DNA of 64,000 nucleotides from Leucaena leucocephala (GCA_037074615.1 CM073557.1:10990501-11054500); one strand, 5' to 3'. Shown: positions 47,097-61,989, numbered from the stretch's first letter. Notes: generated by a model not told the origin, from the sequence alone. Numbers and translations: made by a program.

Positions 47097-49137
47097 ATGT
47101 GGGTACATCTCCTAATAGAGATTTGAATATTGATTTACTGTGTTGTGAAAGTTTAATCCCTTCCATTAGATCTAACTCCTATTAGTAAAAATAATTATTT
47201 TTTATTCTTCTTCTATATATACAATATGTCAAGATATTGGTTAATTATATTTTATTGGCAAGAAGAATATATTGATTAACTATTTACAATTATACTAGGA
47301 GGATTGAATTCTAAACCTCCACTTGCAAGTTATATCTCACCACATCCTTATCATTTGAATTAATCTTGAACTGCTATTTAATTAATAATTCTAACTTTTC
47401 TTTTTTTAGTCAAGAATATTCTTACTCTTTTAAAGTTTAGAGCACAAAAAGTTTTTATTTCTCCTAATAAATATATTTCTCGATATTTGAATTTATTTTC
47501 TCATATATGTATGAGATGAAGCCATTTAACATCTCAATTAACAATATATTAATAATTTTAATTGTTCTTCTTGCTGTATCAATAAGTAGTAAAATAATTA
47601 TTTTTCATTATTCTTTTGAGTATATTACTAATATTAATAGAGTAATTGATTAATCTAATTATTCTGAGTATATTATTTATACTAATAGAGTAATTGATTA
47701 ATCTAATTCTCTATTGAGATACTAAAAACAAAACCAATTATTAAATTAGTCAGAGACAATAGTTTAAATTTTAATGGTAAAATCATAATTGAATTGTGGG
47801 TCAACTCAATTATAATAAAATAATTTAATTTAATTAAAGTTTATAAAAATATTCTTATATAATACTGAAAAGAGTAATATTTAAATAAAAATATTAATCT
47901 ACAAACGTAAATGGAATATTCATTCAAATACAGCCTATTATAATTTTTCTTCTTCTTTTTTCTCAAAAGGACATCTTTCATATTTAACAAGGGAAGAAAA
48001 ATAAATAAAATTCAACCTGACTGATCCATCTAAAAATCTTGACCGAACGAGACAGTAAAATAATTCATCAGTTCATTGGTATTGGTATGACCAACTAACA
48101 TGAGTTTGATTTTAATACTATGTCTTACACCTCTATGATTCAAAATTTTGATTGACACACATCATAACTTGAAAGGGCAATCATAAGGAAAAATGTAGGA
48201 TTACCCGCAGCACTAAACCTAACCACTATAAAAAGAAAAAGAAAACGCCAACCACCAACATGGGCACTAAGGGAAGGCTGGTCAACGTGGGAAACAAAAA
48301 ATAATTTAGATTTGGAAACATTCATGTGGTTCTCCAACTTTTCCCAAATAAACATAAAGGAGCTATGAATATTCAAAATCTAACACATTGATGAGGATCA
48401 TCATAATATCAAGCAAAATACCTTTCTTTGGAAATAGAAGGGGAAACGAATAAAATATTAGTACTCTTATCACTCTATAAAATACTCTCTATTTTATTAT
48501 AAATCACATCCAATCACCTCACCATGCTTGAGTAATATGGACTCCAAATAAGGGAAATATTTTAAAAAAAAATATAATTAGCACCCCACTTAGTGACTTA
48601 TAATAAAAAATTAAGGATCATCCATTCCTTGTAGAACGTGTCTTATGATAGAAATGGGAGGGTCTATAATTTATATATATAATTATAGTAACTCATAAGC
48701 AAATATATTATTCATAAAATTATATATATAATAAAAGTACAGAATCCATCACAAATCATTTTATTCATAAGAAATTAATAATGTAACTCAATTTTCATGA
48801 AAAAAAATAATGTAACTCACTTCTAAGTCCGTGGTATGTATATGAAAGTATGCCTAGTTTTAAATAATAAGTCTAATTTCATTTGTTTCATAAAAATCTT
48901 ATTGAAATTAAATTAGTAAAATTAGTTTTGTAAGTTAAATTCAACATTATATATAATTATATATAGTTGATTTAATTTCATATGTCACTTTTATCTGTTA
49001 ATTTTGCACATTAATATATTTTTTTTTAAAAAAAATAACTTTTGTCTCAGTCTCTTTAATTTGTTCAAGTTTGGTTTAGTCAAGCAATGTTATCTTCAGT
49101 TTCATTTAATTCCTTAATTTTATATGGTTCAAATATG
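47097..49137. other. non-coding, AT-rich
   Basis: No gene recognised. An imperfect 45-bp tandem duplication around AGAGTAATTGATTAATCTAA lies at about 47615-47710. The minus-strand frame 48140-48376 is not recognised and has no supporting context. Confidence 0.4.
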
Positions 49138-49680
49138 GGGCCCATTTGGATAAGATTTTAAAAACGGGCTTATAAAAAAAGGAAGTTTTTGGACAACTTT
49201 TAGAAAAAGGCTTTTGGATAAGAGCTTATGAAAAAAAATGGTTTTGAATAAATGAGTGCTTGGATAGTTATTTCCAAAAGTATTTTTATTATTAGTAAAT
49301 TACGAAAAAAATATATGAGTATTAAATGAGCAGAGATAATAGATGAGATGAGAGAGTGTGTAAAAAAAGAAATGAAGGAGGGTGTAAGAAAAGTATGAGA
49401 GATGAAAGAAAAAGTAAGAGAGAGGAGAGAGGGTGTAAGAAAAAATATGAGAGATAGTGTAAAAAAATAGGGATAATATAGTAGTTGATTAGTCCATAAA
49501 CTCTTTTACTGTTCCATATGCTACTCTGACCAGTTTATCTAAAACTTTAGTTTTAAACCATAGTTTAATCCAAAAGTCCGTTTGAACAAATATAACTGTT
49601 TGTTTAAAAATTTCTCAAAACCTAAATTTTGTCTAAACCTAAATTTAAAACGTAGGTTTAGAAGTTTTCCAAATACCCAC
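49138..49680 (+). repeat. dispersed repeat family X, copy C
   Basis: Begins GGGGCCCATTTGGATAAG and ends TTTCCAAATACCCA, with roughly inverted ends as in copy A. The middle is GA-rich (GAGAGATGAAAG, GAGAGAGGAGAGAG). It shares GGTTTTGAATAAATGAGT and the TAGTTGATTAGTCCATAA block with copy A. No insert. Confidence 0.6.
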
Positions 49681-52210
49681 ATGATCTTTTAATTTTATTC
49701 TAAGTTTCATCATTGTTCATTATTTTTGTTTTTATCCAATCCAGCACTCTAAGTTAACTAATAATTTTATTTCATTTTACAATTGAGTTATATAGAACTT
49801 TTTATGTTAAGCATTTTATCTTATAATAACATCAGAAGGGAAATTAATTGAGTAGCTATGAAAATTAATGATCAAATAAGAATAAAATAAAATTATAAAT
49901 TATAAAGTGAATTTCGGGGAATAGATAAATTTCTTTAATCAAAATTCTTAAGCATTTAATTTCTGAGTTATAAATATTGTACACATTCATATCACTCACA
50001 TACACACACTCTCTCTCTCTCTAAAAAGGGGGGCTACAGTCGTTATATTAGACAATTTTGTTTTAGTAATAATGTTATTTATTGAATTAATCTTTGTCAA
50101 ATGGATTAAGTCGATCATAACTAACAATGAAGATTGGGATTATATGGAATAATTTTATGGAATTTTTTAAAATATAAATTCATTAATTCTTATATTTTAT
50201 GGATGAAAATTGTTGTAATTGAAGCCAAGAAATGAAGATATTGCAATAACATTGCAGATTTATAAGTTTTCTCGCTTCTGAAGGATGCTACTCAGTACGT
50301 ATGAAATAATAAAGTGGTAGTAATAATTATGGTTTAATTGGAAGCTTTGAAAATAACTGATTTCTTGTTGTTAAAGCAAATGTGCACATTGAAAATAAGC
50401 TGTTATTCAATGATCATTAATTTGAAGGTTGAACTAAATAATGAAGGCTTCATGAAGAAGAAATAAAGGAGAGAAAAATAGAACGATGAGCACTTATATA
50501 TAGTTCAAATTATCTGTGCGCGCGCTTTAATGTGTTCTTGTTCTAACTTGAGTTAATCTAATGGGAGATAGATTTCGATCACATATCTAAAATATACACT
50601 CTATGCCCTATATACATTATACACTTTATGTTTTATCGTTAAATTAAGTTTAGTGTCTTTTCTACTTATCTTAAATTATCAATATAAAATATAAAAAATA
50701 TAATAGATCACATTATTCATAAGTTACGAATAACGTCACTCTTCTTATTCTATGTGTAATGCATGTGAAAAATATCTAATTTCATTCAAAATACTCAATA
50801 TTCATGGAATGAATTGTAAGGATACATTCCAAAAGAGATAGTGGTGAAGTGGACCCCATATTAATTATGATATATGGGTCATTATACCTCTTGTGACACT
50901 TTTTCTCCAAATGCATTCTAGTCTGTATGTACATTCATTTTATGAATGAATTGTCTATGGTTTTAAAATGAATTTAATAGGTGAAATGTTGAGATTTTGA
51001 TTCTTTGTTAAAACCCTAATTAAGCTTCAAAAGAGGGATTCAAAATTTTGAGTTAATCATTAGTTAGAACTTCAATTTCTTTCTATGTGTTAAGTTTTAG
51101 CTTAAGGAACCTTGGTAATTAAACCGTGTCGGGTTGAGTTTTGGTTTTGGGTAAAGATTCCTCTTAACATATTTAAGCATTTATGACTTGCTTAGAGGGT
51201 TCGTCTTCGTATAGGTATGGTTGTTGTCCATATAGATTTTATTGTTGCCCTTAAAAATGTATAAGTGTCAATTTAGATTTGATTGTTCCAGGAGGTCTAA
51301 ATGGGGTTAGAATGGGTTGGTTTAGATGTCTATGGATAGATCTCATTCTTTTTTTTTGTATAAAATTTTTTAAAAAGGGGTTAGGCTTACCCACGATTTA
51401 AGGGTAAAGTTTTTCTACCTCCTAGGCAATATCAATATTGGGTAAGGCGAGTTGTCTATTATCCTCAAATATAAATTTAGGTGCCTAAGAATTAAGATGT
51501 CTTCTTAAATACCGCGACTAAAATTACAATAAAATAGTATTTACTAAGATCAACTACGTTATAAATAATCGTACTCTAAACATTATGTTGGTACTTAAGC
51601 CACCTTAAATGGAGATCTGTAGTTCTAAGATATGGGCACTCAAACTTCTAAAAATTTGACAACATAAACAATGTCTATACCGGGTGCCATTCGTCGTGTC
51701 GAATTGCTCTACTCTTCTCACACCCATTTTCTTTAACTTCTCAGTCATTTTCAGCTTGAGCTGTCTAATGCTTTTTATCCATCATTTTTCGGACTTATTA
51801 ATTTGATTCATTTGTAAAAAAACATTATTGTGGTACTCGGGTCTTAACGTTTTTTTACAAGTTTATTGAATTAATTACGTGATTAATCCTTAAATTCTTG
51901 TGAATGAAAACTCAAAACCATGATTTGGTCAAAAATATAAGTTCTATAATAGTCACCCAATATTTTTTTAAACCGTATTTTTAATTTAAAACTATTAGAA
52001 TTATTCATGTCCTCTTCTTTTTCTTATTTTTTTATAAAAGACAAAATGCATTAAAATTAAAATATCTTACCAATAACCAAAGTAGCATGAACAAACAACA
52101 TTAGCAAAAGTACGCTAAAAAGAAGTAAAAGACACATCTTTAAAGTTAACACTAGAGAATTCTTTGACAAGTGATAATATCTCTTGCTAAGTGATTGGGG
52201 AGATACTCCT
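49681..52210. other. non-coding, AT-rich
   Basis: Contains a short CT run (about 50010-50022) but no recognisable gene, RNA or mobile element. Confidence 0.4.
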
Positions 52211-52214
52211 TTGA

Positions 52215-52845
52215 GACTTTGTTTAGTTCAAGTTAGAGAAGGATATGTTAGATTAATTTAAAAGAGGATAGAGAAAGGTAGAGGAAGTTGTGGGTGTAAA
52301 TATAGGGGAACAAAGATGTTCTTTTTTTTGTTTGGTTTAGAAGGAGAGGAAAGGGGAGTTAATTAAAAATTGACAAATATACCCTTATCTCTTTATTTAT
52401 AATATTTATATCAAAATTATTATTTCTTAATTTGAATCTTAAAAAATTTTATCCCATTTATATATATATATATAATAAAATTAAAAAAATTTAAAAAACT
52501 AATAAAATTTTAACATTTTTCTCATTAATTTTATAATTATTATATATCTTAATATAATACATGAATCATTTACCATGCTTATTAGGCTTTAGCAATCAAA
52601 GCAAAAATTATGTATAAGGAGAATGAAAAATTTTGTCATAGGGGTACAATTGGAATATTAGAAATATATAAAAGGCAATTGGGTCAAAATTAGATAAAAA
52701 AATTCTCTGACGGGAGATGAGCATATAAAGATAAAAAATTTTACCTCCCCTCCCTTTCCCTCCACTCCATTTTTTCCAACTAAACACACACTTATATCTC
52801 TCCTCCCCTCCCTTCCTTTCTAAAAATTCCTAACCAAACAATGCC
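52215..52845. mobile_element. Tourist-like non-autonomous element (631 bp)
   Basis: The left end GACTTTGTTTAGTTCAAG pairs with the right end read in reverse, GGCATTGTTTGGTTAGGA. The flanks TGA (52212-52214) and TAA (52846-52848) could be a 3-bp duplication with one change. The subterminal parts mirror each other (GAGAGGAAAGGGGAG against CTCCCCTCCCTT). The interior is AT-rich without coding. Confidence 0.5.
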
Positions 52846-52914
52846 TAAAAGTGGATTCTGGCTTAGAAATGCAGGATCAACACATGTGATTATGAGAGAT
52901 CTCAATTAAATGTC

Positions 52915-55560
52915 CTAGAAGAGGCCAGATCTAAGAATCCAGAAGATAGAAGTGTGTGGACAATATATTAGACAATAAAGGAAGACCTGGTTTATATTGA
53001 TTTTTCCAAATAAACTCCATAATCGGTTTGCCTTGCTGGCAAATATACCCATGACAAAAATGTGAACTAGCCTTCTTAAACTTGTGAAGAAAAATATGCC
53101 ATTCAATGTTAGAAATAGAACAAGGTTTGATATGCTCTTTCTCCAATGTTCCCTAGTGAGATGGAATAATAGCTCAAAAGGTTAGACTGGAAAGATCAAG
53201 GACTGCCAAAATTTCGTTCATGATTGCCTGTGCCTTAATCCTACGACCATGAGGCAATACTTCATTCCTATGCTTCCAAATTATGCCAAATAAACAAATT
53301 ATCTGTCGAATGTGTGGAAATCTTGAGCCAGTTGAATCAAGGTAATCCTAATCCATTCTTTGGATTCTTCAACGGTGAGCGTAGGAATTCGAATTCCAAT
53401 GAAGCCAAACCACAAAGATCTAGATAAAGGGCAAGCAAAAACTAAGTTTAGATTCCTTTTCATCACATCCAAAGACGCAATCAAAGGAAGTGTTAAGATG
53501 AAGAAGTTGAATAATATCACTATATGGAATAGCATTGTCCATAACCTTCCAAAAGAATAGCAATAATATTTGTGGAAGATGAAGATTCCACACAAGTTTC
53601 CATAAAGCTTGCCATGAAAAAGTGGAGTCAATATTAGTCAAAGCTAAAACTCCTTCTTTGATCTTGTAAACACCATAATCAGAACTACTTCAATAAAGAG
53701 AATCCGGGGAATTCAGCCATGCAACTTCAGTACCAAGTATAGATTCAGCGATATCATGAGAATACAAAGATCGGATCAAGGACTTGTTCCGAGAAACATG
53801 ATTCCAATTATATGGGTTATGCAACAAAATATTAGCAACCATTAGGATTTGATCAAGGTTGTTGACCTGACTGCATAGACCACCAGAGATGGTAGTTAAT
53901 TGGAATACTAGTACTATTACCAATTCTCCACTTAAGTTTATCAATAATAAAATTAGCATGCTCAGCTATACCCTTCCAAAGCCAAGAAGAATTGTAAGGT
54001 TTCTTTATAATGGCCGTAGAGGTGAGATCAATATACTTGATTCTGAGAGGAGAAGCCCAAATAGAATAAGGTTCAGGATTGATGAGCCTCCATACTTGTT
54101 TGGCCGAAAGTGCATGATTGACAGTTTTAGAGGATGTTAAGCCAAGTCCCCCTTTTTCCAAAGGTTGAAATAATTGCTCCTTTTTCATCAGATGGATTTT
54201 CTTATTACCATCATTAGATCCCCAAAAAACGTTAACACAAGAAGAATCAATCTAGTTGCAAACATACTCTGCTAAACTAACATAACACATGATATGGAGA
54301 TTAACCCCAGTTAAGACCGATTTGACAAGGCTAAGTGTTTAAGCATGAGATAAAAGCTTAACCTTTCAAGAATTAATCCTTCGATCAATTGCATTAGTGA
54401 CTTGGCAAATCAGGGATTTACTCTTTCCAGGATCAACCCACGTGCTCAAGTATTTACCTAATTTAGGTTCAAATCTAATTCCCAATAATTTAGAAAGAAG
54501 CATCTTATCTGAATACTGAACATTTGGACTAAAAACCAACAAAGATTTAGACTTGAGTACAAGATTGACCTGATCAAAGGGCATACATATCCAAAGTCAT
54601 CTTGATAGAGGAAAAATTCCTTTGGTTGCACTCAAAAGAGAATAATGAATCAACAGCAGAGAGCAGATAAGAGATTGGATATGCACTTTGACAAACTTTA
54701 ATCTCATTCCACAAGTTCAGATTTTCAAAATGCAAAATCATACATGAAAGAATATTTGCAGATAATATATAAATGAAGGGTGAGAGTGGATCTCCTTGTC
54801 AAATGCCCACTATTTGGGATAATGACATTAGTGAGCTTACTATTGAATTGAACCTGATACTGAACCGTGGTTAGACACTACATAATAAGATTGATCCATT
54901 TCGAAGGAAAGTTCATTATGTGAAGGATAACTTCCATAAAATTCCAAGATAGTTTGTCAAACGCTTTTGAGAAGTCAACCTTAAGGGCTGCCAGCTTTTT
55001 CCTCTTAGGGCCAGCCATATGGATTTGTCATGAAATCCGCAGCAAGAAGAATATTGTCAGAGATCAATCTGCCTTTCAAGAAAGCACATTGGTGTGGTGC
55101 AATAAGGCTTGGTAGGATTAATTTGAGTCTATTACTCAAAACTTTGGAAACAATTTTATCAGCCATATTGCAAAGACTGATTGGTCTAAAATCCTTGAAG
55201 GTCTGTGGTCTATCAGTTTTAGGAATTAAAATAATAATTGTCTTGTTGAGAGATTTCGAAAGGAATTCAGATTCCCAAAAATGATTCACCATATTACACA
55301 GATCATCAGCCATAATGTGCAGTAACGTTGGTAGAAGTTAGCATGAAATCCATCAATTCCAGAAGCACTATTTGGGTAGCCCAAAAACTGCTTCCTTAAT
55401 TTCCTGAGGTGAAGGTGTTTGAAGCAGACAGTCTTCACCACTGAGAGGAGGGATATCAAGATGATCAAATCCCTTTAGAATTTCTTCAAATGAGCTCATC
55501 TGGAGCTTGGTGTGCTTTTGCCTTTTGTCTAAATACTTTTTCTGACCAATCTAATTTTTA
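52915..55560 (-). pseudogene. L1-type LINE ORF2, 5'-truncated and broken
   Basis: Read on the minus strand from 55560: a pre-RT segment (SASGIDGFHANFYQRYC, 55286-55468), the RT core (55005-55313: IPKTDRPQTFKDFRPISLCN, FLKGRLISDNILLA), and VDFSKAFDKLSWNF at about 54970-54930. Then come the conserved post-RT parts (LLGIRFEPKLGKYLSTWV; KKEQLFQPLEKGGLGL; SAKQVWRLI) and a zinc-region tail (CPLSRSLWFGFIGI, 53299-53631). The usual FADD catalytic motif reads SAVD at about 54650. The endonuclease is absent, and stops and frameshifts are numerous. It is a dead 5'-truncated insertion. No target duplication was identified. Confidence 0.85.
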
Positions 55561-58500
55561 AAACAATTATAAGAGCAAAGAAACCGATACATCGAACCAT
55601 GCAAATATCATACGTAAGTCATAAATAATTATTAGTTAACCCGTCGTATTATCCATATAATTTTTAAATGAATTTATGAATAATACAACAACACTAAAAT
55701 GTTATAATTGCGTATAAAAAAAAGTAATAAAGTAGTCAGATTTCATTTTCTTGTTATAAAAGAGGAAAGCAATAAATACATTGTTTATCATGCCTTGTTT
55801 AGATCACCAACCACGTACCCGATCTTATACGAAACTGGTGCATATGATGTATATCTATAAAATATGTTTTAGTTTTGTGTCTAATTTAAATTATTTTTGA
55901 GATTTAAACCATCTAAACTACTAATATTTGTTTAATTTTATTTTTAGTATACTAAAAATTGCACTAGTCATTGAATTTATTGAGTCCACGGTTCCAATAG
56001 TTAGTAATCTAACCGTGGTTGTTAATTTAATTATAATTAAAATAATTTAATTTAATTAAAATATATAAAAATATTTATATATAACTTTAAAAATAATATT
56101 TTTTAAATACTAATTCATATGTAAATAAAATTTTATATATAAATTATGCATAATCTAATAAAATAAAGTTACTAAAACACAAACATTTTTTTAACATCAA
56201 AACAAAGTTGTTTCAAGTTTAATAAGAAAAGAAAATTTAATTCAATCAATTTGTTCAAAACTTCTAACCACACTTATGGTCAGGTGAATTGTTCATTAGT
56301 TCACTAATTTGATTTATCGATTCAAATTAGGTTTTATTAATACCAAACTTATTTTATATTTTTTTATCTTTGATATAATAAACTAAAAGACAATAACAAT
56401 TTTAATATATATGTACCATAAAAATTTATATTATGAATTTTTTTTAAAAAAAAATACAATATCTGAATCAAGTAAATCTAGTACTAACAAACATACTTCT
56501 TCTTCATCCCTACAAAAATTAGTATCGATTTTCGTTGAATCTAAATGAATACATACATACATACATATATATATATACACACACACATAATTTATAGCTA
56601 TAGTTATTGGCCTGTCGTGAATTATGAAAGGAAGGGCACAGTAGGTGTATGAATTTAATACCCCAACGCTCAATCGTCCCTCGTGTGGACGCGGCATTTC
56701 CCATTAGACTATGCAACTTCGAACATTAATGCTCAAGCTGAACGTCCAAACACGACTTTGCGGTCAACCCTAACCCTCTCTATATATATTGTGTGTCATC
56801 TGTTCGTTAATACATTCACGTTTGTGTGACTTTTTTCACATAAAACCCGCACACCAGTTTCTTAGATGACCAAGACTAAAAAGAAAGAAAGAAAGAAAAT
56901 CAACCGTTATAGGATTAGAGCAAGATGCTGAATCAAACATGTCATTCAACCACTCGAGACTATAATTTAGGATCACTGATTCAACATAATCTAATAAAAG
57001 TAAAATCATTAAAGTATAAATTTGACGATTTTTTTTTATTTTGCTTTTTTAACTATAAAACATTTTCATTTTAAAATATAGAAGACACTAAATATTGGAT
57101 TATTTGTTCAAAAAGAGAAAACAAAAACTAAAAGATGAGCATCCTTTTCCATTTTAAGCTAAATCCGTAACAAACTTAAATTAGTGAAGAGTACTACATT
57201 TTGATGTTTTAATTTGTTTGGAAAACAAGACTAGAAGAAGGAAATAGAATCTTAGCAAAAGCCAAAGATTGATCATCTTCCTTTCTTATTTCAAATAGTT
57301 GAAATTTCAAAATAAATAATATTACATTCTATGCATGCTAAGAAGAACAACGAAAATTATCCACACCATGTGTTTTTTTTTTTGGTCAAGACAAATGATT
57401 AAGTTACTACATTTTTTTGGTCAAGACTCGAGATTAGGTTACTACATAGAAATTCACTAAATAAAAAAATTATAAGAAAATAATTGTTTTTTCAAAGATT
57501 TAGCATCAAAATTTGATAACGATCTCATTTCTGCCTCTTGGGTCCACGATATGAATATTGAATTCCATTCGACTGGTCGACACAATAAACTATAAAGTCA
57601 AAGAAAACTGACGAGTTCATATATGATTCTTGGTGACTTTTTTTGTTTGCAAATTTTGATCGTTTAATTAAATTAAACATTTCATATTTATTTAGAATTA
57701 TAATTTATTTTAAATTGGAATCGCTCTTTATACCTTGTGCAGAAGAGAAAAAAACGAAATCTTAAAAAAGGAAAATAATAGTGGCTATTATTTTATTTCA
57801 TATATATAACAATTATATGTTTTAAAAATATATATATGGATTGATTGAATGAGAGAATAATTTATATTTATTTACAATTAATTATTTTCTTATTTAAAAT
57901 TGAAACGCATGGAGTTTGAATATCTCTTTGATGATGTCATAGAGGTATAACTTTTAAAATATAAAACATCAATAAATATCCTAATATTTTACCAATATGG
58001 CATATATAAATAAAATTATCATTCTTCATTTATTATTTATATAAATAGATACTTTTTTTTAATGATTTATTGTTATTTTTGGAGGTGCTGGTTTTTTATT
58101 TATTCACTGCTACTAGTAATTAACTAATATAATTTGTAAAAATATAGGTTTATAAAAGGAGAAAACTCACTCCCCAGAAATAATTATCACAGCGTCAAGT
58201 GGTTTTTTAAATGTAAATATCTTGCAGAGGAACAAGTATACTTGTATAGTTAACATGATAAAAGTAAAATGGAAACTTTTTTTTTATTATATTTACAAAT
58301 TTTGTCATTTTTTGTGGCTTTATAAACATTTTGAACCGTAGTACAAATACATTAAATTGAGGTTTGGTAAGGAAAAAACTTAAGCTACGAAATTATATAT
58401 ATAACATTCTTATTATTTTGTATCATGCTTTTGAAAATCTACCCCTTCGCTAAAGGCATGTGTAGGGATGTTTATGGATAAAGTTGAATAGGATAATTTC

Positions 58501-61500
58501 TTATTTGGTATTTTATTTTAAAAAAGTATGAGTTATATTTTATAGTTCGATATCCCACCCTACCTGATAAAAGTCTTAATTATTTTATGTTGAGTATGGG
58601 TGAGTTGGGTGTCGGCAGACTGAGTGTGCCCAAGTTGTGATGATATATTTATATTGTGACAAACAATCTGTAATTATAAATTTTTAAAATAATATCATAT
58701 TCATATGTCTTTAAGAATTAAATAATATATATAATCCACTAAAATTAAGGTAACAAAAAGATAATAATCAAAGTATTGAAATTCATTACATATAAAAAAA
58801 ACTTTAAAGTTTAAGTAATTTGTAATTGTAATTTTGTATCAATTTTCTAAATGTTAATAAGGATGAAATATCTAAAAAATAAAATAAAAAATTATAATTT
58901 ATAATGTAATCTTACTAAAGTTAAAGAAAAAGAAAAAATCAATATAGTTATATATATTAAAATACGTAATTTATTTACTTAATTATTTATATTTTTAAAA
59001 TGATTATTTAATCACTAGTAATTATCATATTCTCTTTTTCAAGTGTAATATTTAGAAAAAAATAAAAAAATAAATACTCATAATTAAGGTAAAGCAAGTT
59101 ATTTCTCTTGTCTTGTGCCAAATTTAAAAAAAAAAAAGATAAGTTATATTTTATAATTTAATATTTTATTTTATTTTATATTTATCGAAGTTGATAAAAA
59201 AAAAAATTCGTGAGCTATACTGAATAGCGAGTTTTATGACCATCCCTAGACGCGTGTGTCTTCCTTCAGAGCAATAGTATCCATTAGATGTAGACCCATA
59301 GAGAATATGATTGGCAGACGGTGATGAAAAGCCGAAGTGACTTTTTTTTACTGAATCAAGGTTCAACGTTGAGCGTGCAAATCACGCGCCTCCTCACCCT
59401 CATTCCTATCATCATCAAGTGAAAATATAACTTTTGATATTTGAAGTTTTCTTTGGTTCATTTATTTTTGAATTAATTATAGTTTAATATTTTAAATTTT
59501 TAATTCAATATAATTTAATGTTTTAGTTTAAATTCAATTAAAATTTAATATCTATAAATTTAGTAATTTAAAATTTTATTCTTTAAATTTTATAATATAT
59601 ATAAATTTATTTTTTAAAATATATAGATTAATATTTTAAATTATTAATTATATGGATTGAATCACATCAAATTAAATTTTAAAAATTAAATTAAAATTAT
59701 AAAAATAAATAAATAAAAAAAATTATTTATTAATTTAGTTTCTAAAATTTAACTCAAAACAATTCAAAAGTATATTTAATTGGAATAATTTAATATTTAT
59801 AATTTATTAACTCAAAGAATGACAATAATTAAGTAGTAATAAATAAAAGTTTAGGATTTAATCCATTATTTAGAAAAAAATTCAGAAATTAAAAGTTATA
59901 CTTTTTTTCTATTATTAATTAGTAATGAGTAATATTCAATTACTACAAGTAAACGGACACATAATCAAGAAATGATGGCGTAATGAAATATAAAAAATTA
60001 TCCTTTATAATATTAATTAATTAATAATATTATTATTAAAATATAGTTAGAAAAGGTAAACCACATTGATTCAACCAACAAATAATTAGATGCGCATGAG
60101 GCAAGAAATCGGTAGGGCTCTTCCATCAATAAATCATTATATTTATCTCATCTCTGGATTGTGGGGATCAAAGTCAACACTCAAGTTTTCAAATCATAAT
60201 AATTAAAATTATTTTATGATATATTATCTGCCAATATGGTATAACATGAAAATTTTGGGACGTGTGAGAGGCAATTATAAAAGACAAGATTAAGATAAGG
60301 GAATCATCAAAATATTTGAGAAATGACAACTAAAACTCTGATAAAAAGTTTAATACTAAATTAGAATCTAATTACAATAAATTCTCAAATTTAGTAATAC
60401 TTTTCGTATACATTATTATTTTTACATTCTAATTTAGTATTAACCTTTTATAGGGTCTTAGCTGTCGTTCTATTTTTACTTGTCTTTTGGTTTATTTTTC
60501 TTTAGTATTATGTACATATTTGATGATTTTTGGTGGTTTCGGTTAATCATGGAAGCTTTTGCTAGTTTGGTCGGACAATTAATTTTGCTATTTGAAGATT
60601 TTGGTGATTAGTAATAGATAATATATATTTTTATTGTAATGTTGGTGAGATTGATTATAAATTTAGCATGCATGTTAAGAATATAGATATATTGGGGCTG
60701 GCAAAAATTTAGTGATTTTGATCTAACTTGAAGTGGTCTGGTTCAGTTTAATCTAATCTAAATAAATTATATAATAAAATTGGTTTGAATTGGACTAGAC
60801 TGATTGGTTAAGTTAGTCTGAATTTTATACTAAATGATTAAATTATTTACACTGGTTTGGCCTAGATAATTTTTTTTTAATATTTTATAATTTGAACGTT
60901 AATTTTTAATAATTGTTAAATATTTTTATGGGGTTACACTTAAAATTTAATATTTTAGAATAAATTTTATGTGATTATAGATTTTTTTATTATCTTAATT
61001 GTGTCTATCAATTTAAAATCTTACCTCCCATTAAAAATTAATAATAAAAAAATTGAGGTCCCAAGTAGTCCTCTAACACGATCTTTGGTTAAAATTAAAC
61101 TGACCAAGCAACTGATTGTGTTATTTAGCTTGAGGTCTTCATCAGACCAAACGTCATATTAATAACTAATATGATCTATGTGCACCTGGATATTTATTGT
61201 TTAAGATATTTTTATTTTTCATATATATTCTTTAAACAATAATGCAAAGATTTTAACAGTTCCACAAATGAACGCGACTTTTTCTAAAATATTCCTCTTA
61301 TTAATAGAAAAAAATAATGAAATTAATGAGGTAATGTGAAAAAATACTACACAAGGGAAAAAAAGAAATTCGATATTCTATTATTTAAAATTAAAATAAA
61401 TCTCTGTCCTTTATATATTAGATTTAGATTCTCTCATTATCCATTTTTTTCATCTCATCTTTATTATAGAAGATAAAAATAAACAGTTAAGATTTAATAT

Positions 61501-61735
61501 TAATCATTATTTTTTCTATTTTCATATGATCTACCGTTATAAATTGTCTAAATAAACTTTTAAGAAATTAAACTTATTTATTTATATATAATAATATTAT
61601 AATTATTTTATGAAATATTAAATGTCAATGGTTCGGTGAATTTTTAATTTAAAAGTGGAGATAGCCAAAGAAAAAATAATACGCATTCAACTGGCGCGTG
61701 CTCTGGTGACAGGCAAAGCAGCTTCATGTTTCTTT
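55561..61735. other. 6-kb AT-rich intergenic stretch
   Basis: No gene with supporting features was found. Two patches stand out by higher GC content. At about 56600-56860 a TATA box (CTCTATATATATT, 56775-56787) is preceded by CGGTCAACCC but followed by nothing coding. At about 59240-59410 there is a second patch of unknown nature. The rest is low-complexity AT sequence. Confidence 0.45.
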
Positions 61736-61989
61736 TTAAATTTAATATAGATCCCTTCTCGCCTCAAACTTGAGAGTTGAGACACCTTCCTCCTTCACTC
61801 TCTCTCTCTCTCTCTTCTCTCTCGAAGCAACAAGACAAACTTGCCTTTCGAATTCTCCATCAGATCTCATTCACCTCACGGTGGGCTATCAGAAGCTCCA
61901 CCATTGGTACTCTACTTCAAAACGTCGTCGTATTGAAGCAGGTGAACTCTGTTTTGTGTTGTTCAGGACGAAGCAAAGTGTCTGATTAG
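61736..61989 (+). promoter_or_regulatory. core promoter and 5' UTR of the 61990 gene
   Basis: A TATA-like TTAATATAG (61742-61750) is followed about 50 bp later by a long CT run (61797-61822), a pyrimidine patch typical of plant core promoters and leaders. No ATG lies in the presumed leader before 61990, so the open frames at 61770 and 61777 (which begin with TTG) are not upstream ORFs. Confidence 0.5.

Noticed and set aside
48140..48376. 78-codon minus-strand ORF suspected as LINE or gene fragment
   Set aside because: No conserved motif could be matched and flanks show no element structure.
56431..56716. Overlapping minus-strand ORFs (88 and 65 codons)
   Set aside because: Different frames over a CA/TA-rich repeat with no recognisable domain.
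61770..61989. Upstream ORFs in the leader of the 61990 gene
   Set aside because: Both frames start with TTG and no ATG is present in the leader.
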